NCBI RefSeq assembly: GCF_014529535.1
Contig: NW_023503616.1
Location: 5,008,584-5,072,583 of the forward strand
Source: Bradysia coprophila
Lineage: Eukaryota > Arthropoda > Insecta > Diptera > Sciaridae
Length of the DNA stretch: 64,000 bases
Direction of reading: 5' to 3'
Numbering within the stretch: the stretch's first letter is position 1; each line of letters opens with the position of its first letter. Shown here one piece after another: positions 51,545-63,882 of the stretch. The translations under genes and the position numbers were made by a program. The notes under the pieces were generated by a model. The model saw nothing but the letters and a program-made list of their open reading frames with translations. It ran no database searches and had not been told where the DNA came from.

Positions 51545-54221
51545 TGAATAAAGTAAATAATTTGACGTTTCATAATACAGCCGTGAAAAAACCTTTAATG
51601 TCTGAAACTGTTTCTCTTCTTCGAAATGTTTGGCAAAATTCGTCTTTTCAACAACTCTATTTTATACCACGCATTCGGCGTAAAAATTCGCTTTATAGCC
51701 ATTAGCTCATATGAGGCATGCAACCAACTACATGCAAACATCAACGGTCACCATTTCCGGCATTTTCAAAAAAAAGCTCTCTTCTACCGTGACTTCGGCA
51801 ATTCACGACAGGGCCTATTATAGGCAATTGAATTACTGACAAAAATCCTCAAGTCACAGAAGTTACTGAAAAAATTACTGAGTATATGCCCGTTACCATA
51901 ATGCTTCCTACCTAGCCCAAGTGCGGCACGTGCAATTTTAATGAAAGTATTCATATTCATCTTCAAAATTGCACATAGCGCAATTACAAAAGCCCGTACG
52001 AAGTACCTCTCAAATAAAACAAAAATTTACGAAGTAATTTTTAATAACCTAAATTCGAAACTTTTTCTATCACCATGTCCATATGCGTGATATATGTAAT
52101 GCCTGAAACACCCCACACACATAACCAATTACTTATCTGTTAACAGAAACTCTCTATGTACCATTTTTGCCAAGATACATCACTTTTACTAAAATCCAAT
52201 ATGGCCGCCGGTAGCCATTTTGTTAGGAGACCGGAAGTAGTTCTGACGATTTACTTTCGTTAATACCTTTCAAACAAAAAAAAAATTCATGAAAGTCGGT
52301 CAAAATTTTCTCGAGATATCACCTCACTCCAAGGGACCTAGCTCACGATCCGGTGAACCAAATTTCATAAACTTTTTTTTCCCTGACTGGTACGGTCAAT
52401 ACCTATCTAATTAAAACAGTCGCGATCCGTTCAAATTTGGCCGACCTACAAGCAAAAACTGCTTTGCGCCCTGTACCTGGTTCACATCAAGGGCTCAGCT
52501 CATGAGTCGGTCATCCAATTTTCATAAACTTTTTTTCGTCGATTGGTATTATAAATACCTTTCATTTGACATATCACTTACAAGTGTAGCGTTTAAATAT
52601 CTATATTAACTTTTGCGCGTACGAATCCTGCTAATAGTCATTATGTTACAGGGCCTATCTACCTACACTTGCTAAAATTTTCACTGGCTAATTTTGCAAA
52701 ATATTTATAATTTTAACATTTTCCAAAACTGCTCATTGACATCGACGACAAGAATGAATCGAACGTGCTCTTGTCAGTGTTTTTTTATAGCATAGTGTAT
52801 GATAAAAGTATTGAAGTAAATGTCGTATCAAACACTGGACAATTCTTTATACAAAAGAAGTAACGCTTGTCGACATATGGGTCAACTAACCAACGAGTAA
52901 AAATGTTAATTTTTTTGAAATATGCGGAATTGAAAATAAAATTATCTCACGACGTTGCAAAACTGTAACAGTTCATAAAAGTAAAATGTGACTGACCGAT
53001 CCACTCATCTCTCTAATTTAAATATCAAATACCCAAAATGAGAAATTATATAACGAAACTACTCATATGCGATTATTACAAACATGGAAAGACGTTTTTT
53101 TTAATTATTCAATACAACCAACGCTGAAGGTCAATGAAGCTCTAATTTATGCTAATTTTGATTGATATGAAAACACTTTCTCATCACCTTATTGACGACG
53201 AACGAATTAAGAAAATAAATGTCTTCTGATAAAAAACATATTTACATTTGGAGTGACTAGAGTAGGATGTGAATGATGGTTTGATAATATTTAAGAAAAC
53301 TTTGTACAGAACAATGTTAAAAAAGCAAGGCTAGGTATTGGGACCTATTGACTTTATCAAGAAACGTTGAAAATACAGCCACAATTCATTTAAGAAACAT
53401 CAAACTCTCCGTAACGTAACATGTAACAAGTCATGATGACTATGTCCCCATATCTATTTTATATTAAAACTTAACGTAACAGACGTCGACATAAAGTCGT
53501 ACCCAATATCCCAATACTATCCAACGAAAATTTTATTTTAATTTTAGTATCGATTGCACTAATTATCGTCTTGATGTTCACATTAGGTCTGATACTGACA
53601 CAAAATTATTATAAAAAAAAGAAATAATCCTAAACGAACCGTCATTATCTATAGCTATCATAATGATTTGAATAAATCTCTTCAAAGACAGTAATGACTG
53701 ATTTACATGTAATTATTTACCTACAATTTTACATATCTGAATTGGTTATGTGGACCATGGACAGTCTTCGTTATAATAGATTTTAACTCTTCAACTCTTC
53801 AACAAAAAAAAATATTCATGGACAGATTATAATAATTAAGTGGTTTTTGATTACACCTTCTATGTGCTCTGCTGGTGTGCCTTTCGTGTACAAATTTTGG
53901 TCAAGACGTTGTAGTCTCCAGCTACTTGCTATTAGTAAAAAAAAATGTTAGACACCGATTTCAACATATTTTTATAATATAGTGACTGTCACTCCAAATT
54001 AATCAGACGGTAAATATCACGTTTGATGGCTGCAGTAAATGACCTATTCGATGATGCATATTTCAGCAAAAGCTTTTTTCGATACCTTTTTTTATGCGTC
54101 TGTCTCCGATTGACCTAAAAACGGTGTAGCTTTTGATTGTACGCATGCCCTCTCTAAGGAAAAATGAGAGCATATTCTGGCATTGTATCAGTTCCTTAAA
54201 GTGCGAGTACAGGATAACACC
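51545..54221. other. Noncoding stretch with a diverged tandem repeat
   Basis: At about 52290-52600 two diverged units share a CTCA(C/T)GA(T/G)(C/T)CGGT word and TTTCATAAACTTTTTTT. A preceding GC-richer stretch (ATGGCCGCCGGTAGCCATTT near 52200) looks like a dispersed repeat. No gene is supported. Confidence 0.45.
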
Positions 54222-54263
54222 ATGTACCTAACAAATGTTTTGTTGGAAAATTTTCTTATTAAA

Positions 54264-54770
54264 ATGGTTCTTTCGCTACTTATCGTTCATTCATTGGTGA
54301 AATGTGACAAAAACAATGAACAACGGTTCCAGTTTCCTGAATTCGATTACAAGGAAACTAATAAAAATGTGAGTAAAGATAGGATTTCCGTGTCGAAAAA
54401 TCGTAATCGATTTTCCCACTTGATGTAAGGATCATATGATTATTATTTGTTTATCAAAAAGAGAATTTCGTAGGAATTATCGTATCGTGAATTCGAATCA
54501 GCATGTGAGCAGAGCTCTCAGTGCAAGGAATTGCAACCGAATGGTATACAAAGGCACCGATGCATCATGGAATGCATTTCGCCGAGTTGCTATCAGGACA
54601 TTTACAGATTTGACGAGGTAATACAGTGTATATACACCAGTGGTAATATTATCGCAGCAAAACTTATCTTAATATCGTGATTTTAGTTGGAAGAAGGTGA
54701 AATCGATGTACGACTCGTGTCGTTCAAAGGATGCTTTGTACAACGCTTAGGGAGGTCACGAAATCGATAA
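54264..54770 (+). CDS. Small conserved-looking secreted Cys-rich protein
   Basis: Three exons, 54264-54368, 54474-54617 and 54687-54770, give 110 aa. MVLSLLIVHSLVKC is a short signal peptide; an in-frame ATG at 54222 would add 14 residues (MYLTNVLLENFLIK). Splicing at the GTGAGT donor after NKN joins in phase 0 to ELSYREFESACEQ. The mature part holds CEQSSQCKEL, CIMECISPSCYQDIY, DELEEGEIDVRLVSFKGC and ends QRLGRSRNR. The combination of ISPSCY, LEEGEID and SFKGC is reminiscent of a short animal protein family of unknown function (possibly Pfam DUF4787; from memory, unchecked). A longer reading through the first donor exists but gives an unrelated frame. A polyadenylation signal is near 54900. 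Confidence 0.75.
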
Positions 54771-55985
54771 AATAATTAATTTTTCGGATTATGTGTCATT
54801 ACTACATGGCCTGGAGAAGGAACTTTTATTTTTGTTATGTCACTGAATCGTTTTCATTTTTTAATATAACTATGTCAACGTTTTGTAATTTTTCATTATC
54901 AATAAACCACATAAAAATGTAAAATCAAGCGAAAATTATATTAACCTTTCACAGACAGCAAGCACATAACCTGTTTGCATATCAAACAAGTCTATTACTT
55001 CTTTTAATCTAAAAGTAAAACAACAGATCGATACAAAAATAGATTACGTACTTGTCTATACGCTATACACTATACAAGTAACACGGACGTAATCTATTAC
55101 TTCATTCGATTCTACACTAATTTGGCTGTAGGAAGCCAAACAAAATCTAAAGTTCTTTGCTCACTTTTGTTGTCGTTTTCTATAACAGATGATATGACCG
55201 TCCGTAAAAGGTTGTCTGTCCTGATCACATCTCGGTATTGACATGTCGTTACATTTTATGAGCGAACGAACGCAAAATCAATCAAATTAATGCAGAAACA
55301 ATGGCCATTTCTTACTGCACCATAATGCTGGCGGCATTAATTTTAACAAATCGCAACGTTATTACTGATGGCTATTAATATTCAATAATTATGATTTGGC
55401 ATAAGAAATGAGGTCGTCAAACTGACACAAATGCATTCACTCGTATGGTTCGTATGGTATGGTATTTACATGAAGATGCCTCCAGTTATGCTTACACCTT
55501 AATGTTTACGATCAACATTAATGGTCACATATCCAATAAATCTGGGAAGTAGCCATGACACACGAAATTTTTATTTTATTTTTATTGGGCGGGCCTACAT
55601 TACACGCTGCAATCAACATTTTATTTTGATTGATTGATTGATCAATGAGTTAAAAATTGGAAATAACGAAAGTGATTATTGCCCATTTTTCTTAGACATA
55701 TGCGGCATACATACAAGTGTAAGTAAGTATTCAAGAACGTGCTAATTTTATTAAAATTTACAAATATTTATGTTTGTAATTATCGTCATCTATGTAACCA
55801 ATCTATATGCAAATTATTGTTAACTTTTTGTTTAATTTAATTGTATTATAACAATGAGGAGTTGGCAGATTTTAGAGATGAATTGAAAGTTTTTCGTCGA
55901 TTGACAAACTGAGCTACAGAGTAAAGGTCTTCATTCTTGAATAGTAGTGATTCAATTGCAAAATTTACTTTTACTTTCAATTAAT
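54771..55985. other. Noncoding stretch with a dispersed repeat copy
   Basis: A TTACTTCATT repeat copy lies at about 55090-55200, and ATTACGTACTTGTCTATACG near 55033 is followed by an imperfect inverse. No gene. Confidence 0.45.
55090..55200 (+). repeat. Dispersed TTACTTCATT repeat
   Basis: AATCTATTACTTCATTCG at the left and TTGTCGTTTTCTATAACAGATGA near the right match the ends of the copies at 27523-27671 and 63713-63882. Confidence 0.55.
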
Positions 55986-57546
55986 CACGGTGGGGTTGAA
56001 CAAAATTTAAATAGAGTCGCGACACCACCTCTGATTTTTTTTAATATTCTTATTGAGGGACTCGAGTACTATAAGGAACCACATTCAGTTCGAAAAATTT
56101 TCCAGCCGTTTCGGAGAACCGGCACTCATGGCCGTGCGGGACCGACGAGTCAATTTGAATACAGATTGTTATCGCAACGGATAGAGGGACTAATTCTAAG
56201 CTAATTCGCATTGAAATGGCTCCCCTCGACAACTTGACCACGTAGCTACAGCCAGCTAAAGTCGAAAATTCGACATCTTTGAATGGTGATATGTCCAAGA
56301 CGAAGAAAGTTTGAAACTCTTTGAATGGCGATATTGGTAGAGCATTCCATGCTCTAATAAACGCCGAGAATAGATTTTACAAAATTTGTTTGAATTGTAC
56401 AATATTTGAAAAATTTTATTTTCACCATCTTCGGCGAAACTAGGACTCATCTGCAATACACAGGTTGATCCTGTCTGCAACAAAACAATAATGCCTGATC
56501 AGCCTGCAGTCTAAGCTTTACAACAATACCACACCCGCCATACCAGCCTCACAACAAGTATCTTTTACGACATTTTGTTTGCAGCAAGGTCACTCTACGA
56601 CGAAATTTTCAATTTATCATCTATCTTCAAGTGCCCGTTCCTTTAGAATGAGTGGAATTGTTATGCATTCTTCATAAATAAGTGGTATAAGTCATTTGCA
56701 GCAATTCTTACATTAATTACGTGTATCTGGAGTCGGTTAAAGCTGATTTCGCTAACCATTAGAGGAAATTTACCGTAAAAATATGTGGAAATCAGCTTTA
56801 ACCGACTCCAGATACACGTAATTAATGTAAGAATTGCTGCAAATGACTTATACCACTTATTTATGAAGAATGCATAACAATTCCACTCATTCTAAAGGAA
56901 CGGGCACTTGAAGATAGATGATAAATTGAAAATTTCTTGCTACCTTGCTGCAAACAAAATGTCGTAAAAGATACTTGTTGTGAGGCTGGTATGGCGAGTG
57001 TGGTATTGTTGTAAAGCTTAGACTGCAGGCTGATCAGGCATTATTGTTTTGTTGCAGACAGGATCAACCTGTGTATTGCAGATGAGTCCTAGTTTCGCCG
57101 AAGATGGTGAAAATAAATTTTTTCAAATATTGTACAATTCAAACAAATTTTGTAAAATCTATTCTCGGCGTTTATTAGAGCATGGAATGCTCTACCAATA
57201 TCGCCATTCAAAGAGTTTCAAACTTTCTTCGTCTTGGACTTATCACCATTCAAAGATGTTGAATTTTTGACTTTAGCTGGCTGTAGCTACGTGGTCAAGT
57301 TGTCGAGGGGAGCCATTTCAATACGAATTAGCTTAGACATAGTCCCTCTATCCGTTGCGATAACAATCTGTATTCAAATTGACTCGTCGGTCCCGCACGG
57401 CCATGAGTGCCGGTTCTCCGAAACGGCTGGAAAATTTTTCGAACTGAATGTGGTTCCTTATAGTACTCGAGTCCCTCAATAAAAATATAAAAAAAAATCA
57501 GAGGTGGTGTCGCGACTCTATTTAAATTTTGTTCAACCCCACCGTG
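55986..57546. mobile_element. 1.56-kb foldback element, near-perfect palindrome
   Basis: CACGGTGGGGTTGAACAAAA at 55986 is mirrored by TTTTGTTCAACCCCACCGTG ending at 57546. Two arms of about 750 bp are nearly identical in inverse orientation around a short centre near 56765. Each arm has the same 73-75-codon frame (56256-56483 minus and 57049-57270 plus) and an 82-codon frame, as mirror copies. Neither looks like a transposase, so they are probably noncoding. TAAT on both sides may be a 4-bp target duplication. The CACGGTG ends recall Transib/RAG-type termini, but this is not enough to assign a superfamily. Confidence 0.85.
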
Positions 57547-60500
57547 TAATAGAGAACATTCATTAACTTTTCATTAAGAGTTTTTAGCATAAAAGTGTTT
57601 CTCGAAAACATATACAGACAGTGTTAACTGTTAGAAATTGTGTGTTAATGTTGATGATTAGAAAATATTTATATATTTTCGATAACCACAGACGGCCAGT
57701 AACATTGCATAATATTTGGACAATTATCGAATCTATTACTTCACTAAGTCCAAGTACTTTCGACATACTGAAATAAAATTATTGATTGTTGTCTTCGCTT
57801 CATTGCCATGATTTTTCAATATGTTTGTGTTCCTTGGTTATATGCGGTATGGAATCTTTCACTTCATTTGTTTTAACATGCCTTTCGCTACGGTGTTGAT
57901 AACAAATGATATAGCCGTACAAGGTCTTAATGTTGACAATGTAAATTATCAAAGGAAAAAGCTTCCATTAATAGTTCACATGTTCAAACGCAGAATCAAT
58001 AATTCAATACAAAAATTATACGTAAACGGGTTTCTATCGCATCGCAGATTAATGACTTTTTGTGTACACAAGCCGTTCGTGCCAAAACAATTTTGGTTAC
58101 GAATAAGGAAGACAGAATTTTATTTGAATTAAAAAAAAGTTACTTCGAAGAATGCCATTCATCAACAAATTCTGTTATTGAATTCCAAGACGATCAAAAA
58201 ACTCAGACAAAAATCAATCAACTTTTAAAACGTATATCCTGCTTAGGCGACTAGAAATGCTAATCTTTGCTTGAAAATTTTCGATGACCATGCAGTATTA
58301 TTGTAATTATCGACGCCATTATACCGAAAAAATACGCGTCAATTTTTACGTCATAGTTTTACTGTAATTCCACCAAACAAGTATCGTTCATCACTTTATA
58401 AAAATGGGAAAAAACTCCTGAAAAAAATAATTATTCAGTGTGATCGTTTGAAACCACAGAATCAATTAGAAAAAGAACCATGCCGTCAAAAAGTCAATAT
58501 ATAGATTCCATCAAGAATTTAAAAAAAATTGTAAACTCAAACAAAGTCAACTAAAAATAATTATCTAAACACAAAATTTATCGTTTACAAACCAGCTGAG
58601 GTCATCATTATAGCACGATGGTGGGCTATGTAATTCACCGAGTGTGTCTATTGATTCGTATGTTTGTACAAACGAGACACGAAACAGCGATCATGATCAT
58701 GATTTGATGACATAAGAATGGTCAAACACTTATTTGATCATTGAATAAAACTATAATGTGAAACAATTACGCGTAAGCCACTACTAACACTTCATTCTCC
58801 TAAAATAAATAAACGAAAACGTGAACACTACTCGAGTGTGTTGAATGAGCCTTGAATTTCTAAGCGATAAATCAAGCGAGTATTTCCATCCGATAGGCTG
58901 ACAAATGCCTCTTTTAACCAAATTAACATTTAATCGAGGAAGCTGTCGTACATAAAAATCAAAAAAGAAAAATCAGTGCAAGGCTATGTGTAGCATGCAA
59001 ATAGGAAGCATGGTATTGCTGATTTTCAATATTTATTCTTTGTCTAATTACTTCTATAAGTAAATATTAGATAATTAGGTAATTAGTGAACAAACACTTG
59101 TAAACATATGTTTGTTTATGTTTATGCCTTGCTTAAAGTGCTAGACATCGAGGATGAAGAGACATCCAAGCGGACCATGTTTCATATATATCTGTTATTC
59201 GGTATTCGCTGATGACATTGGTACGATTTCGGGATGACTGGTTAAGCAAGGCCAATATTATTGTATTAACGAAACACCGAATATTTTATCAGAGTTTGTG
59301 TTGTGTAATACGTGTGGTCACCACTGGTGAACGCAGAGCTGAACCTATATCTTATAATGCAACCTATACAGTTACGAAGTTAAAAAGAATTTCTAACAAT
59401 GCTCTCCACATCCTATTACACATTATTTAGACGATTTTACTAAATTTTTTCTATTATGGGTCATAATCACAGGTGCAAACATTTACCTACAATTTTAGCA
59501 AATGCAGTGCTACATCTAACAGTAATGGTTTTTTCGTATTTGCTAATAAACAATCAATTCAAATATGCAAAACGAAAGACATAAACAATATTTCACAAAA
59601 TGCTTTATCGACACTCACTTCATTTTGATGGATGAGCAAATGTGTTTTCCGTATAATATGTATTTAACGTTGAATTTGTTTCATTCTCACAATAAATATG
59701 CAACGTTAATTAGCACTAAATAATAACTTTTATGCATTTTCACCTATTGTATGCACAAACATAAACGTATTACGATTAAACAATCGACCAAAAATAAAAT
59801 TTTCACTTTAGTGTTAAGTGCTAGAGAGAAATATAATATACGGTGCATACATTTTACGACTGCATATTGTTACGTAATTTTAATAAAAAAAAACTTTTTA
59901 CTTCAAATTCACAATCATGAAGAAGAGTATGTCATTGAGTGTTTACTATAAGAAGAAGAAAAAATCCTCTTACTAAACATACCCGCAGTGTTCCTCAATA
60001 TTATTACAATCGATGTTTAATGATCATTAAGTTTTGGTTTGATGAAAACTAGTCTTCTTAAATTGTTGGTGCAAATTATGATATATTTTTTTACAGCACT
60101 GTAATTATGAGCATTTCAAAATCGACAGTTTAAGGTCGAAATAAATGATCATTTATAATAAAGTACGTTTTACAATATAATATACGAAATTCGGCTATTC
60201 ATAATTCTAAGAAGTTTTGCTAGTTTCATTTTATATTTTATTTAGAAAGAACCTATACAAGCTGTCCTCTGTACTATGGTAGCTCATGACCGAACTCAAT
60301 TAACTTCTTTTTTTTACATGAGTTGTTTTGTGTGCTGATGCGTGATGCTGACCCATGTGTTATATTATATTTCATTGAGATACGTTCATGTATGCAGCGG
60401 AAATTGCTTATTTGGAACCATTAAAGAAGTCGGTGTGCAATTAATTAAATTATAAGAAAATTATAAGCCTCTAAGGTGAATGAAGTCAACAGAGTTCGTA

Positions 60501-61029
60501 AAAAATGCATATAAAAGAATAACACAAAAGCTCAATGAAAGCATGAAAAATACGCTGAAAAACTAATCGAGTCGGTGAACTTGAACTCGATAGACACAAA
60601 ACTTTTTTTTTTAGAAATGAGCGTAAAACAGTAAATTTACTGACATTTACTGTATAATTATGAGCTTCTGACGAGGCTTCTGAATACTGAAAATCACAGA
60701 AAACAAATACCATCGGATCGAGGTCTGACGACGTTTGGTTCACTGATAAATAATTGAAATTGGACGCAAAAATTAATAAAATAAATTGGTACAATAGGTA
60801 AAAATCTTGTAAAATTTATGGACATAAAGACGGAGATTTAATTTTGTTAACTCAGTGACGGAAAGTAAAACTGTTGTTGCTTTTACAGAAAAAAATGTTG
60901 TATGAAACTCGGTAATAAATGATTGAAAATGCTTCTGATTTCCTTAAGGTCGAAAAATGGCTTATTACATTACTAGGGAAAATCGGGGAAAATAAGAGAC
61001 TTAGTTTGATAAATCACAGCATGTAATAG
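57547..61029. other. Noncoding stretch
   Basis: Several short frames (for example 57821-58254) lack ATG-to-stop structure with splice sites or known motifs. TTACTTCA motifs occur near 57733 and 57858. Nothing can be called. Confidence 0.4.
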
Positions 61030-61146
61030 TACATTACTTATCAATGGGACAAATGATGGAAATGACAATCGGCCACGTCTCGATTGGCAAATTTCACACG
61101 TTTTCATGTGATTGCTGATCTCGGCTTCGCCTTGGACTACCTTAAT
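61030..61146. repeat. Degenerate relative of hairpin 5
   Basis: ATCAATGGGACAAATGATGG matches the left arm of 34288-34384, and GATCTCGGCTTCGCCTTGG is a loop-like motif; the right arm is lost. A short inner stem GACAATCGG/CGATTGGC remains. Confidence 0.55.
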
Positions 61147-62243
61147 TCAACTGTAATTCTTTGATTTTACTATGAACATATCCTATCGCGTCTCTCCTAT
61201 TGGCGCCTCTAACAAAGAGTGTGAGAGCACATTACATCCAATTGTTGTATGGCACCTTTACCTATACTAGCTAATATAAAAAAGTTATGTTTTACGTATT
61301 ATAATGTAATCGTTTATTTTAATAGCCTCAATTATCTATGCTCAGTGATAGATGCCATGTTCGTTAGATTAATGACATCAATAAAGCTTAAGATGTTGCA
61401 TAAAAACGTTTTTGTATTATTTTTTACCACACGTGGAGATCTATATGCAAAGTTCGAAATAGGCTTCATTAAAGCGGAATATGTGATTACTTATCAAAAT
61501 GTAATTACATGTTGCTCATTTGTGTGCTGGAAAATTATGAGTTTAAATATAAAGCCAAAGTAACTTTCAACATTTCTCATTACAGAAGAAGATAATGTTG
61601 TTAAAAGCTTGAGTCAGAGAGGGTGGAAACAGTTAAATTTTTAAGTGTCGACACACACAAACACATCGAGTTCCAAATCCAAGATTTGCTCAACCTGGTA
61701 CATTCTATTTAAATTTTGTATTCATTCGGTAGCTTAAACCAAACATCGTATACATCGTATATTTATGAAATATTGGAAATAAATTTTTATTTATTGAATT
61801 TCCTTGTGATTAATGATTACGTCTTGATCTTATGTCTTCTTTAGTGAATGAAAATTATAATAAAATATTCATGATTCAATTCGTTCGTTCCTAAAATAGC
61901 TTCATAATAGAAATATATTAAATATTTAAAATCAAATTCAAATTCATGTTTATGTATGGAAATTAGATTTCCAAAAGAAAAAAAAACCGAGAAATTATAT
62001 CAGTAAACAAACAGTAACCAGTTATTGTGTAATGTTTGAGAGTTAAACATTGTAATTGGAAAAAAACCTTGAAAACTTTGTAGAACTCGATGTATATGAA
62101 CAAGAAGAACCTAGGTGATTCTGTTCTTAAAGCTTACGTTTAAAAAATTATATTTTTCGGCATTACGAGTTTACCTCTTACAGTCAATTTTGGATTACTT
62201 ACCCACTTTTAGAAATGCATTGCAATTTATCTCATCTTTGTTC

Positions 62244-62400
62244 AGGTCCGGACTCGCTACCAAAAGGCGCATCGGGCTCATAGAACAAAGGTAGACCCTA
62301 AAGAACTCTAAAGAAGCATCAATATTGGTAAGAGGCGTCAAACTGAAGGGACTCATCGGGATTCGACCGATCGCCCAGTGTGGCGATTCCGATGTTTTTG
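62244..62400. repeat. Fragment of the CAGG(C/T)C(T/C)GGACT repeat, second copy
   Basis: CAGGTCCGGACTCGCTACCA at the left edge and GACCGATCGCCCAGTGTGGC at the right carry the same words as 41080-41240 in opposite order and orientation. Confidence 0.5.
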
Positions 62401-63712
62401 TTTGACTGTTGGTTATTGTTATATTTGCTAATGAATACATTGAAACGAAAAGCTTACTACATCAGTATTTTGGTCATTTCTGGACCGTTTTGTTTACGAA
62501 TATTTTAAAATAATAATTTGAATACATTTAATACGGCCTGTAAGCGTAATGGAAAATAAAATAAAAAATTCTTAGGCTCTACTTATACGTATTGTATGGG
62601 CGATTCGAATTGCTTCTGCAAAGGATGCGTGGTTTTTTCCTTCTCTCAGCAATCATTTCCAAATGAAAACCTTCATTCAATGGGTTCACAACAAATTTGA
62701 CTTTCAGAAGACCGAAGCCATCTGTTGTCGACAATTACTATAAAAATAAGCAACTGGCATAGCACTGATCCAAACATTAGAACAAAATTTTCAAGAAGAG
62801 CCTTCTCGAGGCAGTAGTCAAATTTCTCATATAAATTAAGTTTGTAAGGAATGCTAATGCGTTGCAATTTTACGTTGAAAAAATCTGTTCTAGTGCTTGG
62901 TTCAGTGCTATGCAACTACCCATGGTATGGATATATGAAAGGCTCTATTAAAATTAATGGACTAAAACATTTATCTTACATAAAACTCTTACCAGGAAAC
63001 ACTATCAGCAAAGGAAGTAACAGATTTAATGATAATATATCGCAATACACTTGCTATTTTGCAGAAGGCTAATCATTTCACAAGGTATTAAATTGGACTA
63101 AATGTACCAGAAACCCATGAATTTAATTTTGTGAATTATACAATTTTCCCAACGTTGAGAATAACAATAATAAATTGCTAAGGCTATTTTAGTAATTAAT
63201 CGATTAGGTCATTCTTAATTATTGAATCCATGCAGAGGTTGATATGGTATTCCTTTTATCACAGCAAAAAATTAAATGAAACCGAAAATGACATAATTTT
63301 AAATTCAAATGAATAATTTCAAAACCACACAGTGTTCATCAAAATGTTGAAATTAATTATACATCATTAGGCTAGAATATAAAATTAAAATAGGTTGTCG
63401 ACGCACTTTAAATTTGACATAAAAAAATAATAATCTCAACAAAAAAGTAAATGTATGCAAAATGAGACCTTTGTCGAAGCGTTCACTGCTGAAGATACCA
63501 TATAATATGGATCTCAAATGGTGCTTAATTTTTTTTTGCCATTTTTGGTTAATTAATTTAAATTTATTTATGTCAAATTGTGCATGTACGATTTTTTTTC
63601 TAATGGTAAGCAGAGACGCTTGAAGGATTAATGTGAAGCTGACGAGTACTTTCAATCGAAGCTAATCTGATTGAGAGGTTGAACGCTTTACTTTCTTCTT
63701 TCTGAGTAGAGA

Positions 63713-63882
63713 TCGATATTAAATCGATACAGAACCTGCTAGTCATCTGCTATCGACAAAAATAAGAAATGAGCTCTAGTTTATGTACTTTTATTAAAGT
63801 AAAACCGATAACAATGTATTGTATGATTTGGTATCAAACATTAGCAGAAGACTTTATACAAATGAAGTAACAGATTTGATTA
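63713..63882 (-). repeat. Dispersed TTACTTCATT repeat, inverted copy
   Basis: AATGAAGTAACAGATTTGAT at the right and TCATCTGCTATCGACAAAAA at the left are the reverse complements of the ends seen at 27523-27671 and 55090-55200. Confidence 0.55.

Noticed and set aside
56050..57482. Four mirrored frames of 73 to 85 codons in the foldback element
   Set aside because: They duplicate only because the arms are inverse copies; none has a transposase motif.
57821..58254. Overlapping plus-strand frames of 103 and 64 codons
   Set aside because: Neither has a known motif, and the first begins in a TTACTTCATT-type repeat motif.
61249..61563. A 104-codon plus-strand frame
   Set aside because: It has an ATG but no recognisable domain, unusual composition and a repeat directly upstream; chance is likely in AT-rich DNA.
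62673..62915. An 80-codon minus-strand frame with one hydrophobic segment, weakly like a tetraspanin end
   Set aside because: A stop lies just upstream, the only joinable upstream segment contains a dispersed repeat motif, and no family signature such as CCG is present.
63353..63655. A 100-codon minus-strand frame starting with a signal-peptide-like stretch
   Set aside because: Its first codon is TTG, no ATG or acceptor lies upstream, and the remainder is low-complexity hydrophobic and basic sequence.
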